DNA from: a virus
Length of the DNA: 20,253 nucleotides
Direction: 5' to 3' (one strand)
IMG/VR virus record: IMGVR_UViG_3300017719_000300
Span: 1-20,253 of that record
The notes beneath the pieces are model-generated. The model was not told the DNA's origin. It was given only the letters and a program-made list of their open reading frames with translations, and did not search any database. Positions 6,282 to 13,246 of the stretch are shown here, in pieces. A program made the translations under genes and the position numbers. Each line of letters opens with the position of its first letter. Position 1 is the first letter of the stretch.

Positions 6282-8288
6282 TTACTGCTCTTGTTCTTGC
6301 TTCTCTACCTCTCTGCTGATGTCATCTTGAATAGCTAACAACTTAGCTAAAGCAACCCCATACGCTTTCTTGTTTACTTGAGGAGTTTTATTGACGTTTG
6401 TCAAAGCTGTTATATATTTAGGATTAGTCATCGCCCTTGCTAACAATTTAGGAGCTAATATAAAAGACGTAATAGCTCCTGGAAGAGAATCTGTAGTAGC
6501 ATACGCAGTCCCACCAGCACCACTAGCTAACAAAACCCCAGCTAGTCTGTTGTTGAAGTTCCCTCTGGTGGCTTGCTTCTCTAAAATCTCCTCAACTAAA
6601 ACAAGACCCTTGTCCAACTTTTTATAACCTTCTGAACCTAGAGTTGCTACAAGTCTTGATTTAAGCTCCCTGTCTACGTTTCTTTGGCTTATCGCTGATC
6701 TGTTCAATTGCTGTATGTTCTGAGGAAGCAATACCTCTAACACGCCTCCTTGAACTTTAGGCCACAACTCTACCCCGTCTGCGCCTTGTCTTGTCTTAGA
6801 AAGACTCAATGCTTTTTTCAATCGTATTATTTCTTCTGGGGCTGACTGAGCAATCATTCGACCAATCTCAGAAGGATTCTCTGCCTCTACAATAGACCTA
6901 ACAAACTTGTTATTAAACCTGTTTGCTCCCATTTTACTAAAAGTTCTGGCTCTCTTGTATGCCTTCTCTATATTTCCAGGGTACTTAGCAGCAGCATCGT
7001 CAAAAGACTTCTGAACTTGTCCTATTATCTCAGGCAGTCTAACCTTAATAGGGCCAGAAAATGTTTTATCTCTCTGTAGTCTTTTAAGTTCTGACAACAG
7101 CTCATGCGTGTCTCTGAAAGATAGTTCTTTTGCTCCTGATCCTACGTCACTAAGTAATTTAACTCCCTGTCCTGTAGGGTCTACAGTACCTCTGGTTTTC
7201 ATTTCCTTGACGATAGTCTGCATGTCTTTTCTTACATCGCCTAAAGAAACAGGACGTTTAAACTTAGCTACTTTTCCTGCTGGTTGTCCAGCCCTTATTG
7301 CAATTAAATCTGCGCCAGTTAAAACATCTTCAAAACCTTCTGGAATTTTCTCTGCTGTAGACTTTGCTCCTTTTTGTTTGGCAACAAACTGAACTGCTTT
7401 ATCAAGCTCGTCAAACATCACGCCTGACGCTTCTCCGTGCAATCTTTTACCATCTTTAAGAGCGTGTCTAATCAATCTAGCCATGCCAGCGTTTTCTAAA
7501 GATGCTCTGGAAGCTCCTGCCATATCAGCAATAATATCGTCATAGTATTTAACAACGATGTTTGCTTGATCTGAGGCAAGTCGATCAAACGGCCCTGCGG
7601 ATAGTTTCGATCCTCGTAGAAGCTCACCTAAGAAAGAAACTACTCCGTTATCTACCATTTGATCTAAAGCAAGAGTAGACCCTTCTTTCTCTAGTATTTC
7701 CTGTAGTTCCTTAGAACCTTCTTTTGGTTTAAACTTTATAAGACTGAAAAGTTTAGAGCCTCCCTTTACTAAGCTGTTACCTGCTACGTCCCACATAGCC
7801 TCTTCACCGCCTGCTCGTAAAGCACCTGCTAAAGAAGCATTAAGTTCTGCATCGTTAGCTGCGTTTCTTATTTGTCTTTCTCCCTCGTAGCCAATAGCGC
7901 CTCCCGTAGCAGCTTTCAGAGCAGATTGAGTAAGACCGCCAATAGCCCCTCCTATTTTCCTTCCTGTCTCTACTCCTTGAGGGGTTCTGGTTAAGAGACC
8001 CGCTGCAATAGCACCGCCTGTCTGTCCTATCTTAACTCCTTTTTCAACTCCCCCAACAAGAGGTGCTACTGCTCCTAAAACACCCTGTCCTATCTTTGAC
8101 ATTTCTTCAGCAACTGGCAGAGCTTTTGGAGAAGTCCTGCCTAAAGCCTTATCCACGGCCTCTGACTGAGCTAAAGCATCGGGCTGTACTAGTAAGTTCT
8201 CTATTAAAACCAAATCCTCTTGACTGTACATAGCCTGTAAAGTTTCTGCATCAAAATTAGATAAGGCTTCTTTTAATTCTTGTGACAT
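6282..8288 (-). CDS. Large Ala/Gly-rich protein, probable internal virion (ejection) protein
   Basis: A 668-aa protein, last gene of the virion operon. No catalytic motif is recognised. An N-terminal acidic helical part is followed by a long Gly/Ala-rich amphipathic stretch at about 64-134 (GVLGAVAPLVGG, GGAIAAGLL, KIGGAIGGLT), then a long helical body, a second small-residue hydrophobic segment near 575-615 (LAGVLLASGAGG and LPGAITSFILAP), and a charged Glu/Gln tail. Such composition fits phage internal or ejection proteins that enter the cell envelope with the DNA, like those encoded downstream of the tail genes in podoviruses. ATG 8288 has AGGAG 7 bases upstream; the gene begins 4 bases after the preceding stop. 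The role is inferred from size, composition and position only. Confidence 0.6.
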   Translation of the reverse strand: MSQELKEALSNFDAETLQAMYSQEDLVLIENLLVQPDALAQSEAVDKALGRTSPKALPVAEEMSKIGQGVLGAVAPLVGGVEKGVKIGQTGGAIAAGLLTRTPQGVETGRKIGGAIGGLTQSALKAATGGAIGYEGERQIRNAANDAELNASLAGALRAGGEEAMWDVAGNSLVKGGSKLFSLIKFKPKEGSKELQEILEKEGSTLALDQMVDNGVVSFLGELLRGSKLSAGPFDRLASDQANIVVKYYDDIIADMAGASRASLENAGMARLIRHALKDGKRLHGEASGVMFDELDKAVQFVAKQKGAKSTAEKIPEGFEDVLTGADLIAIRAGQPAGKVAKFKRPVSLGDVRKDMQTIVKEMKTRGTVDPTGQGVKLLSDVGSGAKELSFRDTHELLSELKRLQRDKTFSGPIKVRLPEIIGQVQKSFDDAAAKYPGNIEKAYKRARTFSKMGANRFNNKFVRSIVEAENPSEIGRMIAQSAPEEIIRLKKALSLSKTRQGADGVELWPKVQGGVLEVLLPQNIQQLNRSAISQRNVDRELKSRLVATLGSEGYKKLDKGLVLVEEILEKQATRGNFNNRLAGVLLASGAGGTAYATTDSLPGAITSFILAPKLLARAMTNPKYITALTNVNKTPQVNKKAYGVALAKLLAIQDDISREVEKQEQEQ

Positions 8289-8292
8289 TTAT

Positions 8293-9552
8293 TTACTCCT
8301 GCGCTGCTTTAGCAACAGCTAATAAGCGATCAACAGTTGCTTTTGATTCTTGCTGTGTTACCGTCATGTTTGAGTTGTCTTGAACAGGCGCTATTGGTCG
8401 CGTAGCGTCTTTGCTAAAATAACCTGAAATATCTAAACCGTTTTGCTTTAATAGCGTAAAATTCATTTCTTGACTGTCGCGCTCTCTTTGAAGAATCTGA
8501 GCAATTTTTGCTTTAGCAACAGCGGGTGATGTTTCTGCACTAAGTATTCCTTTACGGAGTTCTCTAAGTTCTGAAATAGCAGCGGCAGCGCCTGTAATAT
8601 CGTGACGTTTTTGGTTGAAGTAGTTTTCTAAATCTCCAAACAAAAGTCCTTGCTTTCCTGCAAATTCTTGTAAATCTAAACCAGTCCTATTCTTAATAAA
8701 ATCGTTTAAAACGTCTCCTCCCAGCCCTGAAAAACTGCTTAATGTTCTTCCTGTTCCAGCAAGGGCTTTACCCAAGAAACTGAGATAGGTGTCTATGCTT
8801 TCGTCAGTTATTCCTTCTAAAACTTTTAATTTACCTCTAGAATTTATAATATCATCACGAACAGCCCTAAATTCTTTATCCGTAAACTCAGAAACACCAG
8901 AGGCTACGTCTTCTTTTGTGCGTCCTGTGATTGTAAGTTGAGCGTCATCAGGCAGTGTAAGAGGCTGACCTGTTTCACTAAAAGCCTCGCCTTGTTCGTT
9001 AAATTGTACCAGTTGAGTTTGCGTATTACCTGCGGTGTCTGTGTAGGTAATGTTTTTAAGCGTTCTTTTTTCTTTTTCCTCTTTCGCAACAAACTTGTCT
9101 ACGTTTCCTGCGGTAATAGCACCAGACATTACTGCTGGGCGTAGTCTACCACCTTTATCGCCATACTCTAGTTCTAAAAAGTCGGCTAAAGAACTTCTCT
9201 CAGCTTTCTGTTGATCTGTAATTGCCTGCTTCTCAGTCCTAACCCTACCTTGCTGTGCAAACTGCGCCACCATAGCAGCTTCTCTTTCTGGAGCATACTT
9301 GCGTACAATCTCAAGAATCTTAGGCTGGTGTGCTGGGTTGTTAATATCTAAGCCCTGCATAGATGCTCTGGCCACTTCTTGGTTAGTGCGCGTATCAGCG
9401 CCTGTCATAGCGCCTATGCCTCTACGTAGCCCTGTACCTGCTGACTGTGCCAGTCTCATTGAAACCTGCTCTAAAGAAGACGGTAAAGCCTGCTGAGTAG
9501 GTTGAAACAAGCCTTCTGTGAGCATTCCTGTTAAATCTGTTGGTTGTGCCAT
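8293..9552 (-). CDS. Helical virion-associated protein, probable internal (ejection) protein
   Basis: A 419-aa largely helical protein without signal peptide or clear membrane segment. The N-terminus is Gln/Ala rich with a basic/glycine patch (GLRRGIGAMTGADTR); a charged helical region follows (EKQAITDQQKAERSSLADF, about 107-125). The C-terminal half holds FLGKALAGTGRTLSSFSGL and a segment YFNQKRHDITGAAAAISELR, a pattern I have seen in structural proteins of other phages without a defined function. ATG 9552 follows AAGGAG by about 8 bases, and the stop of the preceding gene falls inside that ribosome site, so the genes are tightly coupled. Best reading is one of a set of three virion proteins (6282, 8293, 9565) delivered with the genome. 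Function not directly supported. Confidence 0.6.
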   Translation of the reverse strand: MAQPTDLTGMLTEGLFQPTQQALPSSLEQVSMRLAQSAGTGLRRGIGAMTGADTRTNQEVARASMQGLDINNPAHQPKILEIVRKYAPEREAAMVAQFAQQGRVRTEKQAITDQQKAERSSLADFLELEYGDKGGRLRPAVMSGAITAGNVDKFVAKEEKEKRTLKNITYTDTAGNTQTQLVQFNEQGEAFSETGQPLTLPDDAQLTITGRTKEDVASGVSEFTDKEFRAVRDDIINSRGKLKVLEGITDESIDTYLSFLGKALAGTGRTLSSFSGLGGDVLNDFIKNRTGLDLQEFAGKQGLLFGDLENYFNQKRHDITGAAAAISELRELRKGILSAETSPAVAKAKIAQILQRERDSQEMNFTLLKQNGLDISGYFSKDATRPIAPVQDNSNMTVTQQESKATVDRLLAVAKAAQE

Positions 9553-9564
9553 TGTTCTGTCTCC

Positions 9565-10836
9565 TTAAATTTGATAACCAAAGTCATCAGGGGCTTGTAT
9601 GTTGCCTAAGTCTATTTGACTAGCGTTTGTAGGAATAGCTGGTGGAACATAACCACTAAACAAAGAACCTGTATCGTATGGGTTAGTTACTTCAGGCAAT
9701 AAAATACTGCTTAAAAAGTTACTACCGCCTAAGAAAGAGTCAGTAGCTGTTGTAGGAAATGTTAGCATATCTTGAATAGACCCGCCTCCACCAAGAAGAC
9801 TACTTAATAAACCACCAGCAAAGTCACCAGTTGAGGGGTCTTGTCTGCCCGCTAAAGATGCTGTTAAGTTTTGTAGCTGGGCAAGTCTGTTTGCTTCAGC
9901 AGTTTTAGAGCCTTGCAACAGAGATTCAATACCAGCTAATCCAGCCGTTGCTTGGCGACCTGCTCCTTCTCTACGTCCAACATCAGCAAACCCAGCAGGG
10001 ACTTGACTAGCTTTAAGCAACTCCAACGCTTGAGACTGAGGCGTGTAGCCAGAACTTAACAGTCCACCAGCAAGTGATGCAGTCTGTTGTTGCTCTGCTA
10101 ATGCCTGCTGACGCGCACCTAAGTTAGCCCGTGCCATAGCTTCTTGTCGTGCAGTCTCTTGAGCCAGTAACTCAGGAGAAGAACCACCATAAGCAGCAGA
10201 GCCTAGACCTAAGCGTCCTTGTGACAACATACGCTCTTCTAATGCTAGCCTATTACGTTCCTCTTCAGGACGTTGTACGGCTCTAATTTTCTCATACAAC
10301 TGTGCTTGTGCTAAAGCAGGGTCAGCCTGTAGTTGATTAAAGAACCCGCCAGCTTGTCCCATGATTTGATTCTGTAGAGCCTGTTGCTCTGGGCTTAGTT
10401 GTGTAGTAAATCCACCAGCAGGGTCTGTGCCAACTTTAGCTAGGTTGCTAGTTACAGTGTAGGGTTTAAATGCTGTGTTTTCTAAGGCGCGTGTGCCTAC
10501 CTGCTCTGCCATCTCTAAACCAGCACGACCTACCTCGTAAGGAGCAGAGATAGCTTCTTGACCTAGATAAGCCTGTCCAGCACTGCCTAGAATATTCTGT
10601 AAGTCAAAGTTACCACTCAGTAAACCGCCTAGAGCGCCACCTAAAGCAACCTCACCAGCGCCTACTGAACTAGGTGCAGAAGGTATGCCAGTAAGTCCTC
10701 CAGTAACAGGAGCAACTACAGGGGCTTGTGTAGGCAGTGTAGTGTCAAAGCCCGTACTTAAAGGAAATTGAGTTGCCTGTGTAGCTTGATTGTTATAAAA
10801 ACCAGGAGTACCTCCCGCAAACATATTAACAGCCAT
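9565..10836 (-). CDS. Gln/Ala/Gly-rich virion protein, probable internal or tail-associated protein
   Basis: A 423-aa protein rich in Ala, Gln, Gly and Leu. The N-terminal 100 residues are low-complexity (Pro/Thr/Gly, then GALGGLLSG). The middle is helical and arginine-dotted, with LALEERMLSQGRLGLGS (about 196-212), QETARQEAMARANLGARQQA and repeated small-residue patches GGLLSS. This EERML.QGRLG pattern recurs, as I recall, in podovirus virion proteins annotated only as hypothetical. The C-terminus is again Gly/Ser rich, then a Pro-rich tail. It starts in a TAATG overlap with the 77-aa fibre-like gene; a GGAGG site lies about 9 bases upstream. Position after the tail nozzle gene suggests an internal core or ejection protein. 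Not assignable further. Confidence 0.6.
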   Translation of the reverse strand: MAVNMFAGGTPGFYNNQATQATQFPLSTGFDTTLPTQAPVVAPVTGGLTGIPSAPSSVGAGEVALGGALGGLLSGNFDLQNILGSAGQAYLGQEAISAPYEVGRAGLEMAEQVGTRALENTAFKPYTVTSNLAKVGTDPAGGFTTQLSPEQQALQNQIMGQAGGFFNQLQADPALAQAQLYEKIRAVQRPEEERNRLALEERMLSQGRLGLGSAAYGGSSPELLAQETARQEAMARANLGARQQALAEQQQTASLAGGLLSSGYTPQSQALELLKASQVPAGFADVGRREGAGRQATAGLAGIESLLQGSKTAEANRLAQLQNLTASLAGRQDPSTGDFAGGLLSSLLGGGGSIQDMLTFPTTATDSFLGGSNFLSSILLPEVTNPYDTGSLFSGYVPPAIPTNASQIDLGNIQAPDDFGYQI

Positions 10837-11069
10837 TAGTACGCCCCTCCAGTAATTGTGTCAGCCGTTAGTGTACCTGTGACGTTTACGGTAGCGGCTG
10901 TAACAGTACCAGTAAATGTAGGGCTAGCAGTGTTAGCTTTAGTAGCACTCGCTGTCGCTATGTTATTGAACTCAGTGTCAATCTCTGTACCTCTTACAAT
11001 CTTAGCAGCATTACCAGAAGGAAGAGAATCCTTTGTAGCAAAGTTAGTTGTCTTTGTATAATCAGACAT
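10836..11069 (-). CDS. Small tail-fibre-like protein, 77 aa
   Basis: The N-terminus (TKTTNFATKDSLPSGN, residues 5-20, then IVRGTEIDTEFNNIATA) is a pattern I associate with the virion-attachment end of phage tail fibres, where it recurs. The C-terminal half (SPTFTGTVTAATVNVTGTLTA) is the Thr/Val/Gly collar-type repeat also seen in fibre shafts. Here the protein simply stops after about one shaft unit, with no receptor-binding domain. It overlaps the neighbouring genes by single TAATG junctions and has GGGAG 9 bases before its ATG. It could be a fibre adaptor, a short trimeric spike or the remnant of a longer fibre. Confidence 0.7.
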   Translation of the reverse strand: MSDYTKTTNFATKDSLPSGNAAKIVRGTEIDTEFNNIATASATKANTASPTFTGTVTAATVNVTGTLTADTITGGAY

Positions 11070-12601
11070 TAGATAAGTCTCCCTAATAGAGCGTGGATGT
11101 CAATACGTTGAATAGAAAATTGTGCGCCGTTGATTTCAGATTCCAAACCAATAGTCACTACCTCACCACTACCGCTGGTATTAACCTTCGGTGTGTTGAT
11201 TAAAATAGAAGAGGTGTACTCTGCTGCAGTGTTATACTCAGAAACACCATACTCTCCAATGTTGCTAGAGCCAAATATAAACGCTTGTTTAGTGTAGCTT
11301 TGTGTGTAGTCATAGCCCCAGTTTAAAACAGTGGGTGTGTTCTGACCACCAATGATAGTTAAGTTAAACTTTTTTAAAAACTTTAGATTAGAAGTATTTT
11401 GAAAATCAAGAGGATTACTGAAGTAACGCATTTCGTATTTTTCTGTACCGTCAAAGTACCCTTTGTACTCAACAATACCTGAAGAAATACCAATGTATAT
11501 TTCACCATCTTCTAGCACAGCAAACGACAGTGGTTCTAGACTAGACCACGTAGTAACGCGATGAGAGCCGTCTTCTAAAGGTGTTCGCATATCAAAGCAG
11601 TACACAGTGTTGCTGTCTGGTAACGTCAACAGGTAAAAAGCATTGTCAGAACTGTATAAAGATTTAATAGCATTGGTTTGTAAAACTACCAAGTTCATCA
11701 AGTCAGTACGTACATTCTTACTAATGTCCTGCATAGGCATGGACTTTTCTTGTATAGTTCTACCAAAGCTACGTACACCAGCGTCTGACAAAAACAGTAT
11801 GTCTTTCCCTGTGTGCTGTACTGAGTCACGAGCAATACAGCCAACGCCTTCTATGGTGTCTGTAAGCGTCATAGAGGCAGGAGAGGATGCACCTGAGTAC
11901 ACAAGTATAGACTTCTTACCAAAGATGATTAGGAAGCCATTGTGAGCCGCTAGAGCCACTATCTCGTCAAAGCCTGTAGGCCATACTAGAGTAACGTCTA
12001 ACGAGCCTGAAGCACCTCCTGTCCAAGCATGACCGCTGAGTGTGTCAGACCAGTAGACAGTGTGCTTGTTACCTGTAACATCTGCTACCCATAGCTTACC
12101 ATAAGCCGCTAGGACTTCATTGCCTTGTGGTGCAACACCTGTACTATGGCTATGACCTGACATAGTTTCTAGCACAAAAGAACCTGACTCGTCTGTGCCT
12201 ACCAGTGGCTCATGCCCTCTCTGGAACATATACACATGGTTGTTTAGTGATACTGTTTTCCAGTTGTTAGCTGTAGGTGTGTAACTACCAGGAGTAATGT
12301 CTGTTAAGGTTGTAGTACCTTTGAATACTTTAGCGTTGCCTGCTGACAGTACAACCTTGTCACCAGAGTTATCTATAAACTCATGTACAGTTTCAATACC
12401 ACGGCTAGTGCCTAGCACAGAAGAGCCGTTAGTAGAGACAGTTTCCCAACCCTGACGCGCACCAATACGGCCTAGTTGGTCAATAACACAGTTGTCTGCA
12501 ATAGACGCAAACGAAGGATTACCGCCTATAGGAGAGTCCTGTGTATTAAGACCAAAAAATCCTGGTGCGGCTACTGTAATGTTCTGTAGTTGTTGTGCCA
12601 T
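11069..12601 (-). CDS. Tail nozzle / tail tubular protein B-like
   Basis: A 510-aa beta-rich protein. The N-terminus (TVAAPGFFGLNTQDSP at 9-24, then SFASIADNCVIDQLGRIGARQG at about 30-51, ending GW) is the beginning typical of podovirus tail tube nozzle or stabilisation proteins (T7 gp12 and P22 gp10 groups): a line about a virion-wide set of values followed by a propeller-like body. Repeated beta-propeller-type blades follow (VYMFQRGHEPLVG, LWVADVTG, FLIIFGKKSILVYSG, ILFLSDAGVRSFG). It lies directly downstream of the adaptor-like gene at 12602, the same order as T7 gp11-gp12. No Shine-Dalgarno is obvious; the ATG abuts the upstream TAA, so translational coupling is likely. It should close the tail tube below the adaptor ring. 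Confidence 0.72.
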   Translation of the reverse strand: MAQQLQNITVAAPGFFGLNTQDSPIGGNPSFASIADNCVIDQLGRIGARQGWETVSTNGSSVLGTSRGIETVHEFIDNSGDKVVLSAGNAKVFKGTTTLTDITPGSYTPTANNWKTVSLNNHVYMFQRGHEPLVGTDESGSFVLETMSGHSHSTGVAPQGNEVLAAYGKLWVADVTGNKHTVYWSDTLSGHAWTGGASGSLDVTLVWPTGFDEIVALAAHNGFLIIFGKKSILVYSGASSPASMTLTDTIEGVGCIARDSVQHTGKDILFLSDAGVRSFGRTIQEKSMPMQDISKNVRTDLMNLVVLQTNAIKSLYSSDNAFYLLTLPDSNTVYCFDMRTPLEDGSHRVTTWSSLEPLSFAVLEDGEIYIGISSGIVEYKGYFDGTEKYEMRYFSNPLDFQNTSNLKFLKKFNLTIIGGQNTPTVLNWGYDYTQSYTKQAFIFGSSNIGEYGVSEYNTAAEYTSSILINTPKVNTSGSGEVVTIGLESEINGAQFSIQRIDIHALLGRLI

Positions 12602-13246
12602 TTAAGAATACCAGATAGTTTCTTCAGGATGTTGAGCAGCGTCCATAGCAATAGCATCAGCTAGTGTATTATCTGCCAGTGCAAACAGTTCTGCCGCTGA
12701 TGTACCACCAGTTTCTCCACGCTCTCTAGCGCCCAAAGCAGTGGCTAGTTGAATAACAGGAGACGAAGGAATAACTAAAGATGTTGCATCTTCTGTAAAG
12801 TCTACTGTACGTTGAACAACATTAAAATCTAAGTCATAAACACCATTTGGTTTAGGATATACATCAACAGTAGTATCTCCGTTAGAATCTACTCCTTTAA
12901 AGTTGTAGAACTGCGGGACTCCTGTAGGAGGTGTAGCAATTAAATAAGCATTATTCATCCAAGAAGTGCTACGGTACTGCATCTCAGTTTTTTGTGTGTC
13001 GTTATTAACAGACAGCAGTTTTGTTTTATTTTGTGAACCAACTAAAGGATAGTTATAAGAAGCATCAGAAGTAGTAACTGTAATGGTAGTACGAAGAGCA
13101 GTCCAGTCATAAGCATCTTCTACGGTGCGCTTAGAATCATTAACAAACTCACCTATAAGTTTAGAGTAGGAGTTCTGAGCAACAGTAGTTACTTCGTCCT
13201 CTCGCAATCTGCGTAATACGCTGTTAACTAATTGTAAGTAAGTCAT
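12602..13246 (-). CDS. Head-tail adaptor / tail tubular protein A-like
   Basis: A 214-aa protein starting MTYLQLVNSVLRRLREDEVT, typical of gp4 (P22) or gp11 (T7) type adaptors that join portal to tail nozzle. An N-terminal helical half (about 1-45, ending in VEDAYDWTALRTT) is followed by beta strands (YNYPLVG, FYNFKGVD, TTVDVYPKP, YDLDFNVVQRTV) and a C-terminal helical tail (VIQLATALGARERGETGG). The length of about 200 aa matches the adaptor family. It overlaps the previous stop by one base (TAATG) and immediately precedes the nozzle gene. The Shine-Dalgarno is weak (GGAG about 12 bases upstream), again suggesting coupling. Assignment is by pattern and by gene pairing. Confidence 0.7.
   Translation of the reverse strand: MTYLQLVNSVLRRLREDEVTTVAQNSYSKLIGEFVNDSKRTVEDAYDWTALRTTITVTTSDASYNYPLVGSQNKTKLLSVNNDTQKTEMQYRSTSWMNNAYLIATPPTGVPQFYNFKGVDSNGDTTVDVYPKPNGVYDLDFNVVQRTVDFTEDATSLVIPSSPVIQLATALGARERGETGGTSAAELFALADNTLADAIAMDAAQHPEETIWYS

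Noticed and set aside
6391-6418. TTGACG, 16 bp, TATATT on the plus strand, with a TTGAC-GTTT-GTCAA inverted repeat
   Set aside because: It lies antisense inside the 668-aa gene, in AT-rich codons near its 3' end. No gene follows on that strand, so a chance match is more likely than an antisense promoter.
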